A DNA stretch of 64,000 nt from positions 62,001 through 126,000 of the forward strand of contig WSYJ01000147.1 of NCBI GenBank assembly GCA_020186115.1. Direction: 5' to 3'. The translations under genes and the position numbers were made by a program. Positions 51,226 to 61,849 of the stretch are shown here, piece after piece. A model generated the notes under the pieces. That model did no database searches. It was not told the DNA's origin and saw nothing but the letters and a program-made list of their open reading frames with translations. Source of the stretch: Histomonas meleagridis (lineage: Eukaryota > Parabasalia > Tritrichomonadida > Dientamoebidae). Positions within the stretch are counted from its first letter, which is position 1; every line of letters starts with the position of its first letter.

Positions 51226-51244
51226 TTGACAACCCTAGTATATC
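51226..51244 (-). repeat. Right terminal inverted repeat and target duplication
   Basis: TTGACAACCCTA (51226-51237) is the complement of TAGGGTTGTCAA, one mismatch from the left end. It is followed by GTATATC (51238-51244), identical to the left flank. Confidence 0.75.
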
Positions 51245-52131
51245 AAAGTTTTATTAATTTTATCAAATTAACTTTTGTTACCTCAATTTGAGTAGACACC
51301 ATCTAGATAAACTACTTATAATTGAGAAGCATCATTATAAATATGAAATTAACTCCTGAAGAGTAATTTGAATATATTTTAACACGAATTGAGTGAAGTA
51401 TTCAATTCCGTACCATAACCTATGTAATTAATTAACAATTCATTTGACAATTTTATCATTAAATTTTATTTGAAGATACCTAAAATTGAAACCAATCAAT
51501 TATATCTGTTCATAGAACAAAAAAAATTTATAGGGAGACCGATCGAAATGATTTAAATTTATCAAGTGAAGTATTCAATTGTGAACGATAGACGACATTT
51601 TATAAGACAAAAAATATTTTCGACAGGTAATATATTTTAGGAGGTACCATTAACGTCATTCACAAGACGGGGTGGCCTGTCGAAAAATTATTTTATTTCT
51701 CGAACGTCCTCGAATAACGGTCTCTCTCCGGAGAAAAGGATAACTCAAACCTTCACTTTTGATACACTTTATACTGATCACCTGTCTACGCCCTTTATTA
51801 AAAAAAGTGCTCCGCTGAGTCGGGCTATGGCAGGTTTGTGATAAATGCACTCATTCGCCATTAAAGCTCTCTTTGGGGGAGGGGGTATTTTGGTTAAAAG
51901 AAAAAGAAAAAAAGAAAAAAGTTCTCAATCACCCATTGAGTGAACAAACTTTGTTATTATCAATAATGTGCTGAGTCGAAAAGAAAAAATAATATAACCA
52001 GAAACATCGAAAAACAATTATCTATAAAATCAATTGAATGGTTTACTCAGACGTTAATATTTCATGAGCGATAACAGAACGTTAAGAATAAATAATATAA
52101 TTCAACAAGTCATCCCATCTTGCGGAGATCG
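51245..52131. repeat. Repeat-rich spacer with a 15-bp perfect inverted repeat pair
   Basis: GAGGTACCATTAACG occurs at 51641-51655 and as its complement at 52130-52144, bounding about 500 bp (MITE-like). Just outside and inside the left copy, TTTTCGACAGG and CCTGTCGAAAA (about 51617-51687) form a second hairpin. GTGAAGTATTCAATT occurs twice (about 51393 and 51569). No coding gene is supported. Confidence 0.5.
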
Positions 52132-52239
52132 TTAATGGTACCTCTCAAGTAATATTACCTTCACTTCTCCTCGAAACGGGAACCTATCACCCCAGTCTTT
52201 TAATAGATCCACCAATATTGATTTACTAGGATTCATTTC

Positions 52240-52436
52240 GGTACTCTCCAACCTAATGGGAGAATTTGAATACCTTCCTTTCAAAAAGTGGAAATGCCTT
52301 TCAATTATGCGTGATTTTTTGAATAGCATTGAAAAATTCCCATTCATAATATTTTTGTGAGAAAATATTCCTTCTCAAATTTGATTTCTATGTTCTACAT
52401 TTTTTTTTTTTTTTTTTTCTGAAAATTTATAAAATG
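52240..52436 (-). repeat. Left arm of an ~11-kb-spaced inverted repeat
   Basis: About 200 bp that match, in inverted orientation, 63288-63487. Shared blocks include GTAGAACATAGAAATC, GAGAAGGAATATTTTCTCAC and AATCACGCATAATTGAAAGG. Both arms keep an open frame reading NFSMLFKKSRIIERHFHFL followed by GRYSN. A long T run (about 52392-52412) interrupts the left arm. Confidence 0.8.
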
Positions 52437-55279
52437 TCACCAAATAGATTTTTACTTTGAACGGTCGCCACCAAAAAAATATTGCTTTGTTGATAAATCA
52501 GTACACATTCATAATTTTGATCTGTAAACCAAAAAACATATATAATAATTAATGCTTTTTGTTAAATATTAAAATATTCGAATTTTTTTTTATTATAGAT
52601 AATCATTTTCACTTAAAAATTAAATAGTTGAAAAATATCTTTATCACATTTATTAAAATTATATGATATATTAAAAGTTTCATTAATTTTGATTTATATT
52701 CAGTTAATATTGAGATTTATTCATTTTAAAATCAATTCTCAAGATTTTTATTCAAAAACAACATAAAGAATAATAAATAAACATGAATTAACTATAGCAT
52801 TCATTAATGAACATGAGTAGGTATATATACAAACACAAATGAATTTGAATTAACATAAGTAAACATGAAGAATCATGAGTGAATAAGCTACAAGATATAA
52901 TAGATCAAATGAAATAACAATATTATTTGAATTCATTTAAAGTAATTTTCGATTCAATACTGTATAAAGTTTATTCAAACTAAGTGTCCTTACTTTATTG
53001 TGAATAAATAGAATAATTAAAATCCCTCCTTACTATTATTCGAATGAAATACAACACGAAAAATCGCATGGTTTTAACATATATGAACATAATACAATAT
53101 GAGATAAAATATTTTGGAGAAATTGACATCGCTGATTTTGGTATTATAATTTCATGTAATAATATTCTATAAAATAAGTTATTCTATTGTAATAAAGAGA
53201 ATTAGGTATTTCAACATTTATTATTTGGCTGTGTTCATAAAAAACAAGATTTATTAATGACATTTGTATATAAAATTATAATTTTATTAGCTTATTTTAT
53301 TCCTTTAATCATTTATAATAATATTAACATGTTAATGAATATCTATAAAGCTCCATTTACGATTCCATAATCGTAAAAGACTAGTTTTTACAAACAATTT
53401 TGGTAATACTAAAATTTTCCTTGAGAAATAATATATTATTCCAAGATTATTTAAATATAAATATCATATAATAAGTATTATGCAAATCTCCTAGCTATTT
53501 TCTTTAATATATATCATCCGGCACATAAACACATATAACACTCATACCACATGCAAGGAGAAAACACATAATTAAAATGAATAAGCATAAATAAGCTTAA
53601 TTTAACAAGATAAAAAAAGAATGGAATATATTAATTTTTTGATAAGCATGAAATAGCATCATCAAATATAGAATAAAAATGAATAAAGTTGAGATAACAT
53701 AAAGAACTGGGGGGAAAAAAAGTTAACATAGGATAACATTAAAAAAACACTTAATATACATGTCCATTAACAAATATAACATAGCATGAATTAAATTAAT
53801 AAATGTGAGTATATATGATTTTTAAATATGAATATTATATTAATTTGTTTATTATAATAAATTATGACTTCTCTACCTTAATTTAGTCTCTCTCTTATGA
53901 TTTAAATAATGAAATTTTTTCAAATATTCTAAGTTATCTTGATCTATCAATGAACAAAATGTATAAATTTAATATAATTATATGAATTATTATGATACCT
54001 AACTTAAAAAAAAATTCTTTATATTATGCATAAGAAATAGTAGTAACTCGAAATGTAATAAAAGTAATTGTACTTAATGAATTTGAAATAAAATATATAA
54101 GAGAGCGTAGATTTCATTCATTATTATAGAGGGGAAACTATAAAAATATTTAGAAATGATTTTTTTCGGAAAATTATATTTATGCTACAATTATGAAAAA
54201 TTGTAAATTACAATTATTTTTCTGGATCAAGGTTCGTGAAATCACCTATAAAAAATCTTTAATAATGTTAAATTTCAATGGATATATATATATAAGTGAT
54301 TTATAATTACAAAGAAGACTTTTAAGATCTAAAATAAAAATGTTTTCATGTTGAACTATTTCAAGATTAATATACTGTTTATTAATGATTATTAATTATA
54401 ACTATGATTAAAAAATGAACTAATTGTAATCATATCAAAAAATGATCGATAAATTCATATTTCCCATAAAATCAATTAGCATTATGACAATAACTTTATA
54501 CACTTATTTTCTTGGTAACTTTAGAAATATTATAAGATATACATTCATGTACATATAAGACTCTGAATAAGTTGAATCCCCCGTGTTTTTTGGTAAGATT
54601 TTAAAAAAGATTATTATCAAATTAAAAATTATATCAATTTTTGTCATTAAAAATTATATATTTCATTAGATTTATATTTCAAAAAAATATTCTAACATTT
54701 TTTTAAAAATAGAATAGATTATTTCACTATTTTTTTCATACAAAAATGAAAAATTTACCAGATAAAATAATATTATCGCTCATAAATGAATGTGTGTAAT
54801 AATTAATTCTTCAAAAAAAATGTTCACTTTTTGAATAAATGTTTGGAATTAACTGCTTTTTACGCAGAATTTTCTGTATAAATATTGAATTATCATTCAA
54901 TAATTGAATGAACATCATTTTACCGAAAATTATTATATTTTTTTTCAAGATTGCAATATGTTTGGTTGGACAAAATTCGAGTGATTAAATATGTATACAT
55001 TACTAAACATGAGAAATGTGATTGAAATCTGAAATCAGAAAAATTTATAAATTTAATTATTCCTAAAAAATCCGATTTTTTTATGTTTATAATAATATTT
55101 TATCGAAGTTTTTAACATATGTCAAGTTTATTAATGAGCTATATTAATGAATTTATTTGATTTTTAAAAATTGATATGATTTTTTTGACATCAAATTAAT
55201 GTAAAAAATTAATAGGACTAAAGTGTATATAATACATTAAGGTTTACCACGATATAGGATTGATTAATGACGATCTTTT
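52437..55279. other. AT-rich island without genes
   Basis: About 2.8 kb of extremely AT-rich DNA with no credible coding frame. Degenerate repeats of AACATGAATAA and related words occur at about 52745-52885 and 53545-53790. Confidence 0.5.
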
Positions 55280-55830
55280 TCGAAAATTAAATTTTCAAAA
55301 TTTCGAAATTTGTAACAAAAAAATTTAAACAAAACAAAATCTAAACAATATAACAAGATATGTTATCAAATAAAGATAATATATACAGATTTTTAAAAAA
55401 TTAAATTTTCAAAATTTCGAAATTTGTAACAAAAAATTTAAACAAAACAAAATCTAAACAATATAACAAGATATGTTATCAAATAAAGATAATATATACA
55501 GATTTTTAAAAAAAAAAATTTACAAAATTTCGAAATTTTGTAACAAAAAAATTTAAACAAAACAAAAATCTAAACAATATAACAAGATATGTTATCAAAT
55601 AAAGATAATATATACAGATTTTTAAAAAATTAAATTTTCAAAATTTCGAAATTTGTAACAAAAAATTTAAACAAATCAATATTTAAATAATATAATAAAA
55701 TATGTCATCAAATAAAGATAATATATACATATTTTTCAAAAATTAAATTTTCGAAATTTCGAAATTTGTAACATAAATCTTCACAAATCGATATTTAAAT
55801 AACATAATAAAATATCATTTATATTTCTAT
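55280..55830 (+). repeat. Tandem array, five copies of a ~114-bp unit
   Basis: Units start near 55287, 55401, 55514, 55630 and 55742, with spacing of about 112-116 bp. Each contains AAATTTTCAAAATTTCGAAATTTGTAAC and ends with AGATAATATATACAGATTTTT or a variant, allowing for small indels. The first four copies are close to identical; the fifth is diverged. The array lies just upstream of the 3' end of the Merlin-type transposase. Confidence 0.85.
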
Positions 55831-55888
55831 CCTCAATTTTCTAGAAATAAAAAAATGATCATAACAATCGAAGATATGAATTTTTTAC

Positions 55889-56859
55889 TTATTCCAACTT
55901 TTCTTCTTCTTCATCGCAATCAATTACTTTTGTAAACTTTGTGTCTGCAATTAATTGAACGGCGGCCCTAAACATTTGATCCTTATTGTGAATAACATTC
56001 CATCTCCACATGAACTCTGATATATGTTCATTGACTTTATTTTCTGGGATTCCTTCATATCTTTTATTAATTTTTTTTAGTTCCCTCCAAAGTCTTTCTA
56101 TCATTTGAGTGTGCGCTTTAGTTTCAGGATCAACAAAATTACATGAATGATTAACAGTTTCATGCTCGTAATCATTGTCATCATCAAGAAAGTCATACGC
56201 TTTCCAGCAATCAGAAATTTTTTTTTGTTTCAGGTAATATATGATTACGAATCTCTTCTTCTAATGTTTCTCTTGTTCGATCAGGTACAACAAGACAAAA
56301 GAATTGTCTATCTTCCACACAAATTCCCCCAAAGATCCACACTTGATTTAAACATCGTCCAACATTATATTTTCTTCGACACATTAAAGTTTCATCTATT
56401 TGAACAGTTTTATCAGGACCGCCAACAACAAGACCTTCTAAAGATAAAACATATGCATCACATGCATTTCTAAATAAAGTAAAATAATAAGTTACTGTGT
56501 TTCTGCTCACTCCTACTTCTCTCGCAGTATCTTTACATGAATATTTATATACCCAACAATATAATAAATAAAAAAATCTTAGAAAGTGATATTTTTGCTG
56601 AGTAAAAAAATACTTCCATATAAAAATACTTTTTTGATTTGTGGCATCTTGTGCATATCCATTTGTATCCAAATCCTTTTGAAGAATCTCTGTAGATCTG
56701 CATATCGAAATTACATTCTTCACACATCATTTGATTATAAATAACTCCATTCTGTAATGCGAATTGAATAGCTGCGTCTTCATTCGTAAAAAGCCAAAAA
56801 TAAGAGAGAGTATTATCGATAAACGGGAAAGATAATTGTTGAGGCTGATTGTAATTCAT
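55889..56859 (-). pseudogene. Merlin / IS1595 (ISXO2)-type transposase with two apparent frameshifts
   Basis: From the ATG at 56859 the N-terminus carries a zinc ribbon (MMCEECNFDMQIY and KWICTRCHKS). It is followed by an HTH region (KDTAREVGVSRNTVTYYFTL) and the DDE domain: VQIDETLMCRRKYNVGR with the first Asp, IWIFGGICVED, and DRTRETLEEEIRNHILPET. In another frame SDCWKAYDFL supplies the second Asp, followed by VNHSCNFVDPETKAHTQMIE and RLWRELKKINKRYEGIP, which ends the core. Frames change at the T runs 56630-56635 and 56218-56226, each by one extra base. The protein otherwise looks complete. Terminal repeats were not found by eye. Confidence 0.78.
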
Positions 56860-58692
56860 AATAACAAATAAATATTAAACGCATAATGCATACAATATTG
56901 AATTATTATTAATATGAATAATAAATAAAAGCGTATACATAAAAAGAAAATTAATTTATTAGTTTAAGTCGATAATAATCAAATATTATAATCAGCAAAA
57001 TCAATTAATTCATATAATATTTCATAAATAGCTCAATAAATCAAATATAATATATTTCATTTAAATCCAATTAAATTTTATAAAAATAATTTGTTTAAAT
57101 ATATTTGTAATCGAATAAATTATGATCATTGATATCTAGACATTTAGCTCATAAAAAAATTAATAATATAATTTCATAATATAGAATGAATGGATTTTAA
57201 TATATATCAAAAAATATATGAGGGTCAATTTTAATTGACTCACATATCTCTACATCAAATGAATAAATAATATTTTGAATAATATTATTTTATTATATAA
57301 GATGTGTGTATTAATAAACTAGAATTAAAGTTTTTAAACTTTTATTTGATAATGAAAAAAATTTGTTTGAAATTTTGGTGATGACCAAAATTTCATTGAG
57401 AAAGTTTGAAAAAATCATGGTTGAATTTATGTCAATTTTATAATTAAATATCTCATCCTCATTTATTTAGAATATAAAATCATGTATGTAGTATTAAATA
57501 ATCTAGTTAGAGAAAATTATATATGCATAAGAAATTTAAAAATGATTTGTAAAAAATGCAAAAAAAGTGAATTTATCATACTTATTCCGATATACTAATG
57601 AAATGGACGACAGTAACTTAATTGAGTCATTTACATAGATCCTTCCAAAATATTCATATGCAAGTACAAAAAACATATTATTTAAATATTAGGCAATACA
57701 TAAAATATATTTAAAAGTTTTCAAGTATGCTTTGTACTATATGGAATATGTTCGAAAGCTGATCCCATATAAATTAACTGTTGTTAGAAGAAATGAAATG
57801 GTACAACATTCAAATGAATTTTTGAGAAATATTGATGAAAGTTAGAAAGAAGTTTTTTTATTTATATTATAACAAATGAAAGTCTAATGTTATATTTAAA
57901 GTATGAAAGTTATTAAATTATGTTGTCAGCTAATAAAGTTCTCATCCGTAACTCAATGTTAATTTTATATAACAATTTATGTTTGCAACTCTACTTGATG
58001 AAAATACCCTTTTATTTCACATTATAACTGCAGTTATTTCACTTGTTTGAGTAAATAGTCATAAATTATCTAAAAATATAATCATTTAAGAGAATTTCTT
58101 ATACAAAAATCGATACATTAACTTTAAGGTGTTTTATATAAATTCAATTATATTATGATAAAATAAGATATTTATATATTCATAAAATCGAAATATATAT
58201 TATTGATATATGAATAGGGGGTAAATATAAATTGATCTAAATACCCTAATTTCTGGTTAGTAAGAAAAAAGTTTTAAAATATTATCTTATTATGTAGAAT
58301 ATGTATATTGACATTTAATGCATCAGCATATTATAGTTTTATTTATATATAATTTATTAAAAAAAAAAAAAAAATTGGGTTATTATTCGGCAAAGCTTAC
58401 AATAAAAACAAGCCTCATAATATATTGTAAATTACATAGTCAATATGTTTACGAATGTAAATATTCATATTCTTATGTTATTTATGGTGTTCAAATGTGT
58501 TTTCATATGTTATTTGATATTCTTATGAAATATATATGTTTTCCTGTTCATTTGCTTTTTTCTATTATATACAATATATAATAAACCAAAATCAAATGAA
58601 GAGAACATAATGAAACATAAAAAAATGATAAATTATTATATATATTAATTGCTATTTATTAATCATTATTTTACATAAGTAATTATAGGGGA
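56860..58692. other. AT-rich island without genes
   Basis: About 1.8 kb with no supported coding frame. An 87-codon frame at 58318-58581 is Tyr/Phe/Ile/Lys-rich as expected from base composition and is not called. Confidence 0.45.
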
Positions 58693-58857
58693 TACTGTTT
58701 AAGAAATAGAAGAACTTTCTTTTAATGAACAAAGTGCATTAACAACAGTATAAGTATCTAATTCTGTAATTTTCATTGATGGAACTTCATTTGACGAATG
58801 TTATAACTTGAAATCTATTGATATTGATAAACAAAATGGATTTTCATGGAATTATTA
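58693..58857 (+). pseudogene. BspA-like leucine-rich-repeat fragment
   Basis: Plus-strand reading gives IEELSFNEQSALTTV, a stop, then VSNSVIFIDGTSFDECYNLK and SIDIDKQNGFSWNY. The phrase SNSVIFIDGTSFDECYNLKSI fits one BspA/TpLRR repeat of about 23 residues. Only about 55 codons survive, with no start. It is probably a relic of a neighbour or paralogue of the larger BspA-like gene at 60.2 kb. Confidence 0.6.
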
Positions 58858-59335
58858 AGTGTAAAATGTCACACAATTCATAGAAAAATATAAAAAATTT
58901 CACTATATGTTATTATGACATGTATTATGAATAACATGGAGATAATACATTGAAAATAAACAATGAACAACAAATCAAACATGAAAAAAAAAACATGAAT
59001 AAACATGAATCAACATATTAAATCATGAGATAATATGAAAAAACATTAATAAATATGATATAACATGAGATAACATAGAAAATCATGAGATAACATTCAA
59101 AATTAATTTATAAACATTATATAACACGAATAAATATGAAATTATGTGAACAAACATAAAAAATTATTAATACAAATGAGATAATATGAAAAAAGTTTTA
59201 TAATGAGAAAAAACATGAATAAGCACAAGATAAGATAGAACAACATGAATGAACATGATAAAACATTTGATAATATGAAAAAGCATGAATAAACAAGTGA
59301 AAATACACAAATTTGATGAAGCTTTATGCATGTAC
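58858..59335. repeat. Degenerate AACATGAATAA-type short repeats
   Basis: Words such as AACATGA, GATAACATGA and GAATAAACATGA recur every 10-20 bp for several hundred bases. The pattern is irregular, unlike a perfect minisatellite. Similar stretches lie at 52.7-52.9 kb and 53.5-53.8 kb, on the other side of the island. Confidence 0.55.
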
Positions 59336-59749
59336 ATAACATAAATTTATGTTAGGCTATCATTATATTATTTTCTCATACAATTCCATAATTAATATAT
59401 CAAAAATAATATTTTTTTATTCAATATTAGAATAATTCTGATCAAAACACATGTTTTCAATCAACAATATACATTTTAAAATAATCTGTTGTATTCCTAC
59501 ATGCAAATATTTTGATGAAATTTTTGGATTATAATGGCATTTTTTTTAGCAAAAATGGCATTTTTATCAAAAAAAATCGAATAATATATTTTTTAAATAG
59601 CTAAATTATTATATGGTAATAACATAAAACATTATAAAAACATTAAATAATATAAAATAATATTAAAATTTTTAAAATATATTTAAAAAATTATTTAATT
59701 ATTAAAAAAATTAAATAAATCGATTGAAGTTCTTACACTTAATCTAGAT
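59336..59749. other. AT-rich spacer, no gene seen
   Basis: No coding frame or repeat was recognised. Confidence 0.4.
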
Positions 59750-60121
59750 TTATTCATCATCATACCAGCATCGATTACCTCCATACCAGGCTGATTTAAG
59801 AATAACATAGGCCCATTCATTTGCCTCAAACCATACTGGATCTTTTGGTTGAATTCTTTGGCCATGTCCTGGTCTACATGAAACTCTGTGTCTCTTTGAC
59901 GGATGGTAATAAAATGCATAAACATTACCGGAATCAACACCTGTAATAAATCTACCACCTCCATTTGTTGGAATTTCATTTTTTGCTGTTAGCAAGAAAC
60001 CTACTATTTTGCTGATTTGATCTATTAATTCGTTGAAATCAAGATCTCCTTTAACATTAACTAAAAGTCCTGGCTTAGCACTGTTTTTCCTCATTATTTT
60101 CTGTTGATTGTCTGGCAACAA
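59750..60121 (-). CDS. Small protein with weak lactococcin-972-like C-terminal half
   Basis: The intact 123-residue frame starts at ATG 60121. The N-terminal half is helical and unremarkable (LDFNELIDQISKIVGFLL), without a clear signal peptide. The C-terminal half (about residues 55-123) has the spacing of conserved Gly, Tyr-x-x-Tyr-x-His, Lys-x-His, Trp-Ala and a final Gly-Asn...Trp-Tyr that recalls the lactococcin 972 bacteriocin family. It is visibly less AT-rich than the island around it, which with the bacterial-type domain suggests lateral acquisition. The family call is a by-eye resemblance only; function is unknown and no immunity or export gene is nearby. It is divergent from the BspA-like gene. 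Confidence 0.4.
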   Translation of the reverse strand: MLPDNQQKIMRKNSAKPGLLVNVKGDLDFNELIDQISKIVGFLLTAKNEIPTNGGGRFITGVDSGNVYAFYYHPSKRHRVSCRPGHGQRIQPKDPVWFEANEWAYVILKSAWYGGNRCWYDDE

Positions 60122-60195
60122 TGATAATAGGGATCAAGAAAAACATTTGAACAATTGAATTTTAAATTTGCCAAAGATGGCATTTATTTTTATAC

Positions 60196-61849
60196 ATGTT
60201 TTACCTTCTTCCTATTTTCACATGCTGTAACTTTATTCTCGAAAATGATACTCTTAAAGTCTTTAATGTTTCAACTATTACACGAGATGATATTGAAACC
60301 ATTGGTCATTTTTCAAAACTGCAAATTGGGAGCAATGTATTTGTGATTGATAGCCATGCTTTTTATAATCAGAGCAAATTAACAAATGTAGTAATCGGTG
60401 AATCTGTTACAACGATTAAAGATTATGCATTTTATGGTTGTTCTATGGACCAGCTTATTATTCCTATATCAATTTCCTTAATTAATGAATCTGCATTTGA
60501 TGCATGCACAAAATTAAAGGCAATTAAAATCTCTGAAAATAATGAAATCTATTCGAATTATAATAATGATGGAATTGTTTATGATAAAAAACATATCAAA
60601 AGTAATATTATGTCCATCAGCAGTAGAAGGTATTGTCAATATTCCTAGTTCTGTTCAATTAATTGAAGATTATGCATTTGAGGATTGTTTTCTTATTACA
60701 AATATAAATATCCCCAATTCTGTAAAATCAATAGGATATTCCTCTTTTTCTGATTGCAGGCAGATAACAAATGTTATAATTCCAGATTCTGTTGAAAAAA
60801 TTCAAGAATTTGCGTTTTATAGGTGTTTAAATTTAGAGCAAATTGAAATTTCTTCTTCAGTTTCCCCTAATTAATGAATCTGCATTTGATGCATGCACAA
60901 AATTAAAGGCAATTAAAATCTCTGAAAATAATGAAATCTATTCGAATTATAATAATGATGGAATTGTTTATGATAAAAACATATCAAAAGTAATATTATG
61001 TCCATCAGCAGTAGAAGGTATTGTTAATATTCCTAGTTCTGTTCAATTAATTGAAGATTATGCATTTGAGGATTGTTTTCTTATTACAAATATAAATATC
61101 CCCAATTCTGTAAAATCAATTGGTGTCTTTTTCGTTCATTAATTGTTCTTTGTTGACAAATTTAAGTATTCCCAATTCAATCACAGTATTACAAGACTTC
61201 CAGTTTTATGGATGTTTGTTCCACAATGTCAATATTCCAGACTCAGTGGTTTCAATTGGTCTATTTGCATTTCAAAATTGTCCAAATTTAGTATCTGTAA
61301 CCATCTCACTAAATAATGTATATTACTCCAATTATAACAATGACGGAATTGTATATAACAAAAATATTACTAAATTAATATTTTGCCCTTCTGGAAAATC
61401 AGGTGATGTTGTAATTCCAAAAACCATATTAGCAATCCAAGAATATGCATTTGAAGGTTGTTCTTTGATTTCTAGTATTGATATTCCCAGCTCAGTAAGA
61501 ACGATTGGATTAGGCGCATTTATCAATTGCAATAGCATTAAGAAAGTTATCATTCCAGAGAACATTAATGTGATAGATAACTATGCTTTTTAGTTCATGC
61601 ATGAGTCTTGAAATTGTTTGCTTCTATGGTAAGAATGAACCATCGTGTTATAATACAACATTTGATAGTCCAACTATTTATGTAACAAATGAATATTCTA
61701 AAAGCACTTTTGCAGAGATCAATGTTACCAAGGGTAACAAAATAAGCGATGTATGCCCATTGAGCCATAGTAATGGTACAAAGCTTCATCCAAGTGCAAT
61801 TACAGGAATTGTTATTGCCATAGTTTCACTGTTCTTGGAATTATTATAA
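60196..61849 (+). CDS. BspA-like leucine-rich-repeat surface protein with four apparent one-base insertions
   Basis: BspA-like proteins are abundant trichomonad surface antigens linked to adhesion. From the ATG at 60196 a BspA-type N-terminus (ENDTLKVFNVSTITRDDIET) leads into about 15-16 TpLRR repeats of 22-24 residues (for example LTNVVIGESVTTIKDYAFYG). A capping region with CFYGKNEPSCYN and a C-terminal hydrophobic stretch (AITGIVIAIVSLFLELL) follow. The frame changes four times, at 60586-60591 (A run), 60864-60867 (C run), about 61127-61131 (T run) and about 61588-61592 (T run). Each is fixed by dropping one base of a homopolymer, after which the repeats are continuous. It is either intact but miscalled, or a young pseudogene. 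The exact C-terminus is uncertain. Confidence 0.75.
60479..61120 (+). repeat. Near-identical ~253-bp direct duplication inside the BspA-like gene
   Basis: 60479-60732 and 60868-61120 are direct repeats, each encoding about 84 residues of leucine-rich repeat. By eye they differ only by one extra A in the first copy (six versus five A near 60586) and one C/T change (GTCAAT versus GTTAAT). Flanking repeats are much less alike. Confidence 0.9.

Larger units (their letters stand above)
46822..51237. mobile_element. 4.4-kb DNA transposon with TIRs and 7-bp target duplication
   Basis: The left end begins TAGGATTGTCAA and the right end, read inward, begins TAGGGTTGTCAA. GTATATC flanks both sides directly (46815-46821 and 51238-51244). 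Subterminal regions at both ends carry many copies of GGGAGAAA in the same plus-strand orientation (three near 46834-46885, several at 50850-50900, two at 51198-51222), plausible transposase-binding sites. Inside are a pogo-like DDE pseudogene and a long hAT-like open frame, both on the minus strand. The terminal sequence resembles hAT elements, although hAT target duplications are normally 8 bp. Confidence 0.75.

Noticed and set aside
58318-58581. 87-codon plus-strand frame
   Set aside because: Residue composition (Ile, Tyr, Lys, Phe) is what AT-rich non-coding DNA gives, and no homology was recognised.
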